A stretch of DNA of 64,000 bases from an uncultured Lachnospiraceae bacterium (GTDB lineage: Bacteria; Bacillota; Clostridia; Lachnospirales; Lachnospiraceae), in assembly GCA_947632555.1 (NCBI GenBank), contig CANRPU010000005.1:1-64000 (forward strand), written 5' to 3'. Positions 1-7,404 of this stretch are shown in pieces. Position 1 is the stretch's first letter. Each line of letters starts with the position of its first letter. The notes below the pieces were generated by a model, which was given only the letters and a program-made list of their open reading frames with translations, searched no databases and was not told the origin of the DNA. Position numbers and translations under genes: made by a program.

Positions 1-55
1 AATAAGCATATGTCAAGGGCCAATATATATTTTTGCGATTGATTTTATGGTTGTT

Positions 56-820
56 TTATTTATCTTGATCTTTTCCCCATATATATTTGATCGGATTTTG
101 TTCTCCACAAGCGAATATCCCAGCTACCGACTTTCCAACATATAGATCTCTTATATCCCTATCCGCTATTCTTCCAACAAACTCATATCTCGATTTATAC
201 CTATCCTCACTGATAAGCTCCTGTCTTGTACTAAATGTTGAAAGGCCATGAAACCACGCTATGGGCTGGTATACCTCCATGACCATACCATCATATACAG
301 AAAACACATATTCAGCCTTCTTTGCGTGTTCCGGATTAATCTTCCAATATCCTCTGGTGGCCTCATACAGTTCTAACGGCGTCATGTCGTTACGGTACAG
401 ATTATTGATCCGGATGAGAATGACATTATGTTTAATACCCTCAAAAGAAAGTTCCTCACACACATATCTAGCTTCAAGCGTTGATACTTCAATCTTTCCA
501 TATATGCCGGAACCATGTCCTCTTTGCTGATTTGTAAGATGATCAATGCCAATGAGGTCAATTGCCGCCGCCTCAACCTTTAAAGCTGTTTCCTCATTCA
601 GACCGTGAACCAGGATTTCTATAAGCGGTTCTTTGCCGCGTGCTTTTATTTCAGCAATTTTCCTCACCTTATCGCTCTCCGACTGATCAGTAAGATGATC
701 AAAAGCTCTGTTCCCTTTACCCTTGCCCACATAGAACGGTTTCTTCGTATCCGGGTCAGAATACACATAAACATAATAACCAAGAGCTTCCATTGTTTTA
801 GGCGAAAAGTTATGTATCAC
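56..820 (-). CDS. GIY-YIG nuclease family protein (LEM-3-like)
   Basis: Predicted single-domain endonuclease of 254 residues. The N-terminal half carries the GIY-YIG signature: GYYVYVYSDP, then FYVGKGKGNRAFDHL, a conserved acidic helix (VEAAAIDLIG) and HLTNQQRG. This arrangement is known from LEM-3-like GIY-YIG enzymes. The last ~90 residues (from LYEATRGYWKI to NPIKYIWG) look like a separate small beta-rich domain, possibly PUA/EVE-like; that assignment is inference. I place the start at a GTG at 820 because GGAGGG lies 8 nt upstream (829-834). The frame is open to an ATG at 928 overlapping the upstream stop, but that extension crosses an 11-bp hairpin and reads like non-coding sequence. It is downstream of a DUF6483 gene in an AT-rich segment. 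Target and biological role are unknown; defence or mobile-element biology is plausible. Confidence 0.8.
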   Translation of the reverse strand: MIHNFSPKTMEALGYYVYVYSDPDTKKPFYVGKGKGNRAFDHLTDQSESDKVRKIAEIKARGKEPLIEILVHGLNEETALKVEAAAIDLIGIDHLTNQQRGHGSGIYGKIEVSTLEARYVCEELSFEGIKHNVILIRINNLYRNDMTPLELYEATRGYWKINPEHAKKAEYVFSVYDGMVMEVYQPIAWFHGLSTFSTRQELISEDRYKSRYEFVGRIADRDIRDLYVGKSVAGIFACGEQNPIKYIWGKDQDK

Positions 821-883
821 AATATTTTCCCTCCGAGAGTAATTATTCCAGGTATATAAGATGTCAGTGCGAGCAGAAATTGT

Positions 884-918
884 CTGGTTGCCGGTCATCT
901 TACTCCACCGGCAACCAG
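884..918 (-). promoter_or_regulatory. 11-bp inverted repeat in the leader of the GIY-YIG gene
   Basis: CTGGTTGCCGG (884-894) and CCGGCAACCAG (908-918) are perfect inverse complements with a 13-nt loop. The hairpin lies between the stop of the DUF6483 gene and the GTG start of the nuclease gene. No T-run follows on the minus strand, so it is not a standard intrinsic terminator. It may be an RNA-processing, attenuation or protein-binding site. Confidence 0.5.
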
Positions 919-924
919 ATGATT

Positions 925-1311
925 TCATGAAAAATCCGTCAAAAACATTTTTACAATACTGCTCAGTCCAAAGTGATCAGCGGTATTTTCAAGACCTAAC
1001 TTGATTTCCTCTCTACTGAAGCCATTTGCTTCTAAAAAATCGTCTGTTTTGTCATTCAAATAGGAATAAAATAATAGGGCGATTTCTAGATTATCCACAT
1101 CTATATCGCTGATCAGATCATATAATCTGTTTTCTGCTTCATTGATCTTACCATCGTCAATCAAGCCTAACAGATTTTCCAATGTTTCCTTTTCTTCTTT
1201 GTTTTCCAGCAATTCTACTGTCGGTGACTCCGTATCAACATGAAATAACAGCTTTAAGATAGCCCGCACCATCTCTTTAATGAGCCTCATTACATAATCT
1301 TGCTCGAACAC
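925..1311 (-). CDS. DUF6483 family protein
   Basis: Protein of 128 residues starting MFEQDYVMRLIKEMVRAI, the typical opening of the DUF6483 family, which is widespread in Lachnospiraceae and has no assigned function. It is rich in acidic residues and leucine and is predicted to be all-helical. The middle (LLGLIDDGKINEAENRLYDL) resembles one TPR-like helical hairpin. There is no signal peptide or membrane segment, so it should be cytoplasmic. The start is a GTG at 1311 with AAAGGAGAGG four bases upstream. A 9-bp hairpin (1321-1347) covers the left part of that ribosome binding site. The gene sits between a small membrane-protein gene and the GIY-YIG nuclease, all on the minus strand and probably co-transcribed. 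Family recalled from sequence pattern, not searched. Confidence 0.75.
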   Translation of the reverse strand: MFEQDYVMRLIKEMVRAILKLLFHVDTESPTVELLENKEEKETLENLLGLIDDGKINEAENRLYDLISDIDVDNLEIALLFYSYLNDKTDDFLEANGFSREEIKLGLENTADHFGLSSIVKMFLTDFS

Positions 1312-1320
1312 AATACCTCT

Positions 1321-1347
1321 CCTTTCTGCTTTTTATTTGCAGAAAGG
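1321..1347 (-). promoter_or_regulatory. Hairpin overlapping the DUF6483 ribosome binding site
   Basis: CCTTTCTGC (1321-1329) and GCAGAAAGG (1339-1347) form a perfect 9-bp stem with a 9-nt A/T loop. On the transcript the 3' arm runs into the Shine-Dalgarno sequence AAAGGAGAGG of the DUF6483 gene, so the stem could limit ribosome access. It starts two bases after the stop of the upstream small membrane-protein gene. No T-run follows. Confidence 0.45.
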
Positions 1348-1349
1348 TT

Positions 1350-1679
1350 TTAATCGTCCATGCGGACTTTTAATGTAACTATAGTATCTCCTCGCGGAAG
1401 TTTAATGAAATTAGCGCAAAAGCTGACGCATACAACCGTTATCAGAAGTTCAAACCAAATATTGAAAATGTTTGTGCCCTTTACGGTTTGGACTTTTTTA
1501 TGACCTACGTCTTTAATACTGATAATTTCTTGTTCTTCATCTTCGACTATTGCACATGTCGTTACTTCACCAAATAAACCGTGAATATTTATGATTTCAC
1601 AAGGAAGTATCGCAACAGATACGGATATTGTGAAAAGCACAAAGAACAGTCGGAGTATCCAATACTTTTTCCTGCCCAT
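1350..1679 (-). CDS. Small two-helix membrane protein of unknown function
   Basis: Not recognised. With the start at the ATG at 1679 (AGAGG five bases upstream, a second GGAGG further up) the product has 109 residues: MGRKKYWILRLFF followed by a hydrophobic segment (about residues 7-31), a polar loop of ~45 residues containing EDEEQEIISIKDVGHKK, and a second hydrophobic segment (IFNIWFELLITVVCVSFCANF, about residues 70-92) before a short charged tail. The open frame extends upstream to 1745, but that part has no ribosome binding site. An extended -10 (TGGTATAAT, read on the minus strand at 1734-1742) sits where the gene abuts the 134-bp repeat array. Likely first gene of a short transcript with the DUF6483 and GIY-YIG genes. 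Confidence 0.6.
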   Translation of the reverse strand: MGRKKYWILRLFFVLFTISVSVAILPCEIINIHGLFGEVTTCAIVEDEEQEIISIKDVGHKKVQTVKGTNIFNIWFELLITVVCVSFCANFIKLPRGDTIVTLKVRMDD

Positions 1680-1732
1680 GATACCTCTACCAGCCTCCAA
1701 GTTTCCGCCCCCATAAAATGAATTTATAAGTT

Positions 1733-2013
1733 CATTATACCACAAGCGCAGAAAAGGAAGCGCCGCGTAAACGGCATTTACTTTTCAAGCAGTGGCCCGC
1801 AGGGATAATGCGCCGCGCAGCGGTGCCATGCCGGTGCAGCCGGCATGTATTCTGCGTCAGCAGAATCATTATACCACAAGCGCGGAAAAGGAAGCGCCGC
1901 GTAAACGGCATTTACTTTTCAAGCGGTGGCTCACAGGGATAATGCGCCGCGCAGCGGTGCCATGCCGGTGCAGCCGGCATATATTCTGCGGCAGCAGAAT
2001 TATTATACCACGG
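1733..2013. repeat. 134-bp tandem repeat array A (two full copies plus a stub)
   Basis: Two consecutive 134-bp units start at 1733 and 1867, and a 13-bp stub of a third starts at 2001. Each unit contains CATTATACCAC at its left edge (an extended -10, TGGTATAATG, on the minus strand) and two perfect inverted repeats: CATGCCGG/CCGGCATG and ATTCTGC/GCAGAAT (one mismatch in the second unit, where GTCA becomes GGCA in the loop). The same unit recurs about 60 kb away at 62129-62541. The array fills most of the gap between the subtilase gene and the small membrane-protein gene. Open frames across it are artefacts, since 134 is not a multiple of three. Confidence 0.9.
1734..1742 (-). promoter_or_regulatory. 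Extended -10 at the edge of repeat array A
   Basis: Read on the minus strand the bases form TGGTATAAT, a TG-extended -10 element directed at the small membrane-protein gene that starts at 1679. No good -35 is visible at 17 bp. The same element recurs at the left edge of every repeat unit. Confidence 0.5.
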
Positions 2014-2145
2014 ATCAATCCATGATACCACCGGCTCTATACCTATATGCCCATCCCCTTCATTTTCCGCGGATTTCCGCGGGCGGCCGCGGCCGTACCG
2101 CCGCCGGAAGAAAATGACTTTTCCCTGCCGCCCCGATCATCCTCG
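2014..2145. other. Non-coding gap between repeat array A and the subtilase gene
   Basis: No gene is visible. The stretch contains two CCGCGG palindromes separated by ATTT (2067-2082) inside a GC-rich block. There is no T-run on either side, so this is not a clear terminator. Confidence 0.4.
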
Positions 2146-3915
2146 TCACACCGGTATGCTGTCCGCCACGCACAGTGCGCCAAAACCCACTCTGGCGTTG
2201 GGCAGTTCCCCTTCTCCCCTGAGGGGCCTGGCCCCCTTCCGCAGATAGGCCTTTACCTTTTCCCCGTATAAAAACGCATCGTTTCCCCGTACGATTCCCC
2301 ACTCCATCAAAAGAGCCGCGGCTCCCGTCACAAATGGGGTGGCAAAGGATGTTCCCGTAAAAAGACCGTATCCGCCGAAAGTATCCGGTGCGGTGATATT
2401 GACCCCCGGCGCCGCCAGATCGGGCTTGACCGCTCCCGCCGCCATCAGTCCCGCGCTTCTCTCCGGATATACGTATCCCCGCCCGGAAAAATCCGCGTAA
2501 GCCTCATAGGTGCTGTCATAGGCCCCCACCGTGATCACGCGTCCCGCGGTGGAAGGGATTGTCAGCGTCATCTGCGGCGTAGAGGCAAAGAAACGGGTGT
2601 CCCGGCTGCGGACGCCGGCGCTGGGAAGATAAAAATAAAACTGCCCCGTCACCGCGGCAAGCGGTTCGATGATAAAACTCCAGACGCCCGCCGTAATATA
2701 GTTTCCCACAGGAATAAAATCAAAATAGATCTCCTGCGTCACGCCGTATGGAGTAGGCTCTCCCAGATAGATCAAGATCTCCGTATCTTCCATCCTCAAA
2801 GTCAGCTTTCCCACGCCCGGATCGGGGATCACGATCTCTTCTCCTCCCGGGGAACGCAGGGTGATCCGGTAACTGTCCACATAGCTTTTCCAGAACTGAA
2901 CGTTCAGGGCAGCCTCATACTGCGCCACCGACAGCTCCACCAGCTGCCTTCCTGCCGCGGCGCTCCCCTGCAGATGCCCGCCGGATGCCGCCTCGTTTCC
3001 GCTGCCCACACAGATGACCGTCCTGCCGATCTCCGCCGCGTTATCCAGGAAACGTTCTATCAGAGATGTTCCGTCATGCGCGCCGTAAGTATTTCCAAAA
3101 CTCAGGTTCAGCGCCAGCGGCATGGACAATGTCTGAGCTTTTTTCACCGCGTAGGTCACCGCCCGCATCAGTTCCGTCGTGCGGGGAAAAGAATTTTTTC
3201 CGGCGATTCCAAGCTTTACCACCAAAAGACCGCTTTCCGGCGCCACTCCCTCAAAACCGTTCCACCTGCTTCCGGCGGCAATCCCCGCCACGGCCGTACC
3301 GTGCCCGCTGACGTCCACGCTGGGAACCAGTTCATATCTTTCCGCGGGATCGGACGCCCGCAGCGCCCTGTTTATCTGTTCCCGGTCAAACTCGGTCCCC
3401 AGGGCGAACCCTTCCGGCGGCCGCCGTCCCGCGGCTTCGTCAGGAGCCGCCGTCTGATCCCACAAGTACAGGATCCTGGTACTTCCGTCCGCCGTTTGAA
3501 AATGCCTGCTCGTATAGTCGATCCCCGAATCAATAATGGCTGTGAGCACACCTCTGCCGCTTAAATAAGGTTCCCGCAGCGTCACCTGGGGAATGCAGGA
3601 AGCGCTTTTTCCGTCCTGCGCGAAAAAGAGCCGTTTGGGTTTCTCCACATACTCGATCTGCGGCAGCGCGGCTATTTCATCCACCAGTGTTTCCGGCACT
3701 GTCAAAATGGCGTAACCGGCGATCAGTTCCTCCGTTACCACTCCTTTCTCATCCAGTCCGGACAGGTCCCCGTTGTATTTTACGATCAGCTCCCATCTGC
3801 CTCCGCTTTCATAACCCACGTTCAGGTTCAGGGATTTTTCTCTTGTCCCTTCCGTCACTTCCAGCGCAAGATTGAGCAGATTTTCTATCTTTTGATTGTC
3901 CTCGCGGTAGTCCAT
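2146..3915 (-). CDS. S8 family serine peptidase, Csp-like subtilase
   Basis: Subtilisin-type protease of 589 residues with all three catalytic motifs: Asp129 in AIIDSGID, His205 in VSGHGTAVAG and Ser523 in FTGTSFATPFVTG. An N-terminal ~100 residues (ending before FFAQDGKSA) look like the inhibitor-like prodomain, and a beta-rich insertion of ~130 residues lies between the oxyanion Asn motif (GSGNEAASGG) and the Ser motif. This is the layout of the clostridial CspB/CspC-type subtilases, some of which act in spore germination. There is no signal peptide, consistent with that group. Unlike C. difficile CspC, the triad is intact, so it should be an active protease. It is transcribed away from the AraC gene; the Shine-Dalgarno is weak (AAAAGG). 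The physiological substrate cannot be read from the sequence. Confidence 0.85.
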   Translation of the reverse strand: MDYREDNQKIENLLNLALEVTEGTREKSLNLNVGYESGGRWELIVKYNGDLSGLDEKGVVTEELIAGYAILTVPETLVDEIAALPQIEYVEKPKRLFFAQDGKSASCIPQVTLREPYLSGRGVLTAIIDSGIDYTSRHFQTADGSTRILYLWDQTAAPDEAAGRRPPEGFALGTEFDREQINRALRASDPAERYELVPSVDVSGHGTAVAGIAAGSRWNGFEGVAPESGLLVVKLGIAGKNSFPRTTELMRAVTYAVKKAQTLSMPLALNLSFGNTYGAHDGTSLIERFLDNAAEIGRTVICVGSGNEAASGGHLQGSAAAGRQLVELSVAQYEAALNVQFWKSYVDSYRITLRSPGGEEIVIPDPGVGKLTLRMEDTEILIYLGEPTPYGVTQEIYFDFIPVGNYITAGVWSFIIEPLAAVTGQFYFYLPSAGVRSRDTRFFASTPQMTLTIPSTAGRVITVGAYDSTYEAYADFSGRGYVYPERSAGLMAAGAVKPDLAAPGVNITAPDTFGGYGLFTGTSFATPFVTGAAALLMEWGIVRGNDAFLYGEKVKAYLRKGARPLRGEGELPNARVGFGALCVADSIPV

Positions 3916-4016
3916 ATCATTTTGCCTTTTTTCTTTATCCTATTCCAAAAAACGGATCCTGCCCGCCATATTTACAGCCGTCCGCCTCTTTTTCCCATAA
4001 CCGCCCTTTTTTCCCA

Positions 4017-4046
4017 TTGTGCGGGGAATGGCTCCTATATTATACT
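4017..4046 (+). promoter_or_regulatory. Promoter of the AraC-type regulator
   Basis: TTGTGC (4017-4022) and TATACT (4041-4046) are separated by 18 bp, 44 bp upstream of the chosen start codon. A reasonable sigma-A match. Confidence 0.55.
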
Positions 4047-4089
4047 GAAATTGTACATGGGGTTATCGGGGATCTTAAAGGGGGATTTT

Positions 4090-5076
4090 ATGAATTACGA
4101 TATCTATACGCCGTTGAACGGCACGCGGATACCGGAGAATATCGCGGCTGACCTGGAACGCAGCCGCCACATTAAATACACGCCCGTTCCGGTAGAGAAC
4201 TTCGACTTTCCGGTGGGCGCGCATTTTCTGGATTTGGCCAATCTGTCCATGCGGTTTATCCGCTGGCACTGGCACGAAGAAGTAGAATTTATCATCATTT
4301 ACAGTGGTGATGCTCTGTTAAAGCTGCCCGACAAGGATATTCCCCTGTCCAAAGGGGACGGTATCTTCATCAACCAAAACTGCCTGCATTCCATTCATTC
4401 CGCAGGTACCGAGAGCTGTACCCTGTATACTCTGAAATTTCATCCTGCTTTTTTATTCGGTTACGGGGAAACGGTCTTCTCTTCCAAGTATCTCACGCCC
4501 ATTCTTTCCTCCCAGGATTTCCACTATCTTGTACTGCGCAGGAACGACCGGGCGCTGTTTGAAATGCTTTCTCTGGCCAAGAGAGTCTACGACTGCTGCC
4601 AGAAAAAGACACACGGATATGAGTTAAGAGCCAGGGGATATCTCTGCCTCTTATGGGAAAGATTACTGCCCTTCTGCAGTTCCGACTCCTCTCAGGTTTC
4701 TGCCGGGTCCTCCCATTCCATCACCGATTCCAACCGCATCAAGGAAGCCATCCGATTTATTGAAAGATCTTACATGGAGCCCCTGACGCTGGAAGATATC
4801 GCGGCCTCCATTCATGTCAGCAAGAGCGAATGCTGCCGCTGCTTCAAACGCGCTCTGGGAATGACCCCTTTTGAATACCTGATGAAATACCGCATCTTCG
4901 CGTCCACCAAAAAGATCATAAGCGGGGACGAGGCCGCTTCCTCCATCTCCACCCTTGCCACTTCCGTGGGCTTCAACAGCTCCAGTTACTACAACAAGCT
5001 GTTTAAAAAGCATTTAAAATGTACGCCCACGGAATACATTCACTCTCTTGCCTCACAGAATATTCAGCCCTCATAA
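4090..5076 (+). CDS. AraC family transcriptional regulator
   Basis: DNA-binding regulator of 328 residues. The N-terminal ~150 residues form a cupin-like sensor domain (WHWHEEVEFIIIYSG, then KGDGIFINQNCLHSIHS). The C-terminal ~105 residues are the paired helix-turn-helix module: LTLEDIAASIHVSKSECCRCFKRALGMTP for the first and ISTLATSVGFNSSSYYNKLFKK for the second, ending in CTPTEYI, as usual in the family. The start at 4090 is supported by AAAGGGGG a few bases upstream; the frame is open further back to 3892 but overlaps the divergent subtilase gene. Such proteins with cupin sensors commonly respond to sugars, but the ligand is unknown here. It converges with the aminopeptidase gene, overlapping its 3' end by 13 bp. 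Confidence 0.9.
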   Translation: MNYDIYTPLNGTRIPENIAADLERSRHIKYTPVPVENFDFPVGAHFLDLANLSMRFIRWHWHEEVEFIIIYSGDALLKLPDKDIPLSKGDGIFINQNCLHSIHSAGTESCTLYTLKFHPAFLFGYGETVFSSKYLTPILSSQDFHYLVLRRNDRALFEMLSLAKRVYDCCQKKTHGYELRARGYLCLLWERLLPFCSSDSSQVSAGSSHSITDSNRIKEAIRFIERSYMEPLTLEDIAASIHVSKSECCRCFKRALGMTPFEYLMKYRIFASTKKIISGDEAASSISTLATSVGFNSSSYYNKLFKKHLKCTPTEYIHSLASQNIQPS

Positions 5077-6347
5077 AATGTCTGAAACAGCCTGACGGCA
5101 TAAGCCGTATCCTTCGCTCCCGCCGTTTCCACCGCGGAATGCATGGCCAGCTGGGGCAGACCGATATCTACGGAAGGCAGGGAAACATGCCGGATTGAGA
5201 TATTTCCCAAAGTGGAGCCTCCGGCGATATCCGAGCGGTTGGCATAGGTTTGTACCGGCACTCCCGCTTTACGGCACAGCGCCTTCAGCCGTGCCGCCGT
5301 CGCGGCATCCGTTGTGTACTTCTGTCCTCCGTGGTATTTCAGCACAATGCCCCCGTTCAGATAGGGACGGTTGGTAGGATCCGACTTTTCGGGATGATTG
5401 GGATGTACCGCGTGGGCGTTATCCGCGGAGATCAAAAAGCTTCCGGCTATCCGTCTGCGCAGCCAGGCGTCCGTTTCTCCAAGTTCTTCTTTGATCCTGG
5501 ACAGCACATCCTCCAGAAAAGTGGAATCCGCTCCCTGCATGGTGCCGCTTCCCACCTCTTCGTTGTCAAACACCACGCACAGATTGATATATTCCGCCGG
5601 TCTGCTCTCCGCCATAGCGGTCATGGCCGCGAAAGCGCACTGCAGATCGTCCAGTCTGGGCGCCAGAATATATTCCCCGTTTCCTCCGATTCGTTTTCCT
5701 TTTTCCCTTACATACAAAAACAGATCGTAAGCTGACAGGCTGTCTTCCGCCTCTCCGGCCGCTTCCGCCACACGGTTCAGAAAATGTTCCCCGCCGACTT
5801 CTCCGTAAAGCGGGATCAGATCCGTCTGGGCATTATACTCCTGTCCTTTTTCCGCTTCCCTGTTCATATGGATGGCCAGATTGGGGATCACGAGCAGATT
5901 CCTTTCTATATTGACCAATTTGGTCACTATTTCTCGGTCCCGCGTAAACACGGCCCGCCCGGCCACGGACAGTGCCCTGTCCAGCCAGGTCTGGGGCAGC
6001 ATTCCTCCGTATTTTTCGGTATTCAGACGCACGTATCGGCTTTCCATGGTCATCTCCGGCTTTTCTTTTATCTTAAAGCAGGGAGAATCCCCGTGCGCCG
6101 CCACGATATGAAATCCCCTGATCTGCTCCGCCTCCTGCGCAGGCAGGGAAAACACCGCCACAGCGGAATCGTTTCGCATGACAAAATAGCGGCCTCCCGG
6201 CTTTATCTCCCAGTCTTCCTCTTCCTTTAATTCCAGATACCCTTCCGCCTTTACCATAGCCGCCAGATTCGCGGCCGCGTGAAAGGCGCTGGGGCTTTTG
6301 TCAATAAAAGCAAGCAGTTCTTCGCTGTACTTTTCCCAGTTTTCCAT
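5064..6347 (-). CDS. M18 family aminopeptidase
   Basis: Zinc-dependent aspartyl-type aminopeptidase of 427 residues that removes N-terminal (often acidic) residues from peptides in the cytoplasm. Family metal-binding motifs are all visible: HIVAAHGDSPCFKIK near the N-terminus, VVFDNEEVGSGTMQGADS in the middle and SADNAHAVHPNHPEKSDP after it, with a C-terminal GLPQLAMHSAVET. The start is taken as the ATG at 6347, because the GTG at 6359 would sit directly on the AAAGGA ribosome binding site. Its ribosome binding site overlaps the stop of the EamA gene, so the two are translationally linked in one operon from the promoter at 7279-7307. Confidence 0.93.
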   Translation of the reverse strand: MENWEKYSEELLAFIDKSPSAFHAAANLAAMVKAEGYLELKEEEDWEIKPGGRYFVMRNDSAVAVFSLPAQEAEQIRGFHIVAAHGDSPCFKIKEKPEMTMESRYVRLNTEKYGGMLPQTWLDRALSVAGRAVFTRDREIVTKLVNIERNLLVIPNLAIHMNREAEKGQEYNAQTDLIPLYGEVGGEHFLNRVAEAAGEAEDSLSAYDLFLYVREKGKRIGGNGEYILAPRLDDLQCAFAAMTAMAESRPAEYINLCVVFDNEEVGSGTMQGADSTFLEDVLSRIKEELGETDAWLRRRIAGSFLISADNAHAVHPNHPEKSDPTNRPYLNGGIVLKYHGGQKYTTDAATAARLKALCRKAGVPVQTYANRSDIAGGSTLGNISIRHVSLPSVDIGLPQLAMHSAVETAGAKDTAYAVRLFQTFYEG

Positions 6348-6355
6348 ATCTGATC

Positions 6356-7249
6356 TCACTCCTTTGCTTCTCTGATCTTCCGCGGCATGTTCAGCAGTAC
6401 GATCGCCAGAAAAATAAGCACGATCCCCACCGCGTTCTGCACCCGGAGCGGCTCGTGAAATACCAGGATCCCCGTAAACGCCGCTACCATGGGTTCCGCG
6501 AACGCCAGCACGGAAGCCTTCCCCGCCTCCACGCTCTCCAGTCCCTTAGTATAAAAGATGTACGGCATAACAGTGGAGATCCCGCCCAGTCCCAGAGCCA
6601 TGAAAAGGATCCGCGTATCCGATGTCAGGACCGGCAGCACCTGTTCCGGATGCGCGAAGGGAAGCAGGCATACGGAAGACACCACGAAAGTATAAAAGAT
6701 CACGGTAAAGGTATGGTATTTTTTCAGCGCCACTTTGGCGAAGATACTGTAGGTGGCATACCCCACACCGGAGCCTATCCCCGTCAGAAAGCCCGAGAGG
6801 CTGATTCCTCCCACCGCCAGACCGCTTACCAGCACGCAGCCGGCAAAGGCCAGCAGCAGAGCGGCCGCTTTCCCGGCCGTGACGCGCTCTCCGAAGAACA
6901 CCGCGGACATACACATGACAAAACAGGGGGCCGTATACAGCAAAACGGAAGCCGCTGCCAGGGTAGTGAGCCGGATGGTGGTAAAATAGCATACGTTAAA
7001 AAATATGATACTGACCAGCCCCGTTCCCAGAAAGATCCAGAAATCCCGCGGATGTACCCTGAACAGTCCCCGATCCTTCACCAGCAGAAAAACTCCCATG
7101 GCCGCCACTACGATCACGCTGCGCAGGAAAGTAGTCTGCAGCGCCGAAAGCCCGGTGTCTGCCAGAGGCCTTGAAAAAAGACCGATCAGCCCCCAGCCGG
7201 CAGCGGCCGTCAGTATCATGGCAACGGAAAATACCTTTTTGTTTTTCAT
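6356..7249 (-). CDS. EamA/DMT family transporter
   Basis: Drug/metabolite transporter superfamily protein of 297 residues with ten predicted membrane helices in two EamA repeats. The first begins at VAMILTAAAGWGLIGLFSRPLADTG, with the family-typical RSVIVV motif in helix 2, and the second at SGVGYATYSIFAKVALKKYH, with PYIFYTKGLESVEAGKASVLAFAEP near the end. Members export amino acids or other metabolites; the substrate here is unknown. The start is the ATG at 7249 with GGGAGG six bases upstream. It is the first gene of a two-gene operon with the M18 aminopeptidase; a link between peptide breakdown and amino-acid export is possible but only inferred. Confidence 0.9.
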   Translation of the reverse strand: MKNKKVFSVAMILTAAAGWGLIGLFSRPLADTGLSALQTTFLRSVIVVAAMGVFLLVKDRGLFRVHPRDFWIFLGTGLVSIIFFNVCYFTTIRLTTLAAASVLLYTAPCFVMCMSAVFFGERVTAGKAAALLLAFAGCVLVSGLAVGGISLSGFLTGIGSGVGYATYSIFAKVALKKYHTFTVIFYTFVVSSVCLLPFAHPEQVLPVLTSDTRILFMALGLGGISTVMPYIFYTKGLESVEAGKASVLAFAEPMVAAFTGILVFHEPLRVQNAVGIVLIFLAIVLLNMPRKIREAKE

Positions 7250-7278
7250 TCTGCGCCTCCCGCCCGTCAACTCCCCTT

Positions 7279-7307
7279 ATTGTAATCTCTTCCGCGCGGC
7301 CTGTCAA
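7279..7307 (-). promoter_or_regulatory. Promoter of the EamA-aminopeptidase operon
   Basis: On the minus strand TTGACA (7302-7307) and TACAAT (7279-7284) are separated by exactly 17 bp, a near-consensus sigma-A promoter about 30 bp upstream of the EamA start. Confidence 0.75.
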
Positions 7308-7332
7308 TTGTCAGGTATTCCTCCGCCTTATC

Positions 7333-7361
7333 TTGAACAAAACCGGAAAACATGTTATAGT
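7333..7361 (+). promoter_or_regulatory. Promoter of the ABC exporter genes
   Basis: TTGAAC (7333-7338) and TATAGT (7356-7361) with a 17-bp spacer, 43 bp upstream of the ATP-binding protein start and divergent from the EamA promoter. Confidence 0.7.
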
Positions 7362-7404
7362 AGGAGCAGTTTAGAACAGAGAAATCATCGTGGGGAACCG
7401 CCGC

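Noticed and set aside
1733-2013. CRISPR array
   Set aside because: The units are 134 bp without unique spacers, and no cas genes are present.
1792-2117. Open frames MARRDNAPRSG... and MAHRDNAPRSG... across repeat array A
   Set aside because: They only follow the tandem repeat. With a 134-bp period the frame shifts in each unit, there is no ribosome binding site, and the same peptide reappears in the other array.
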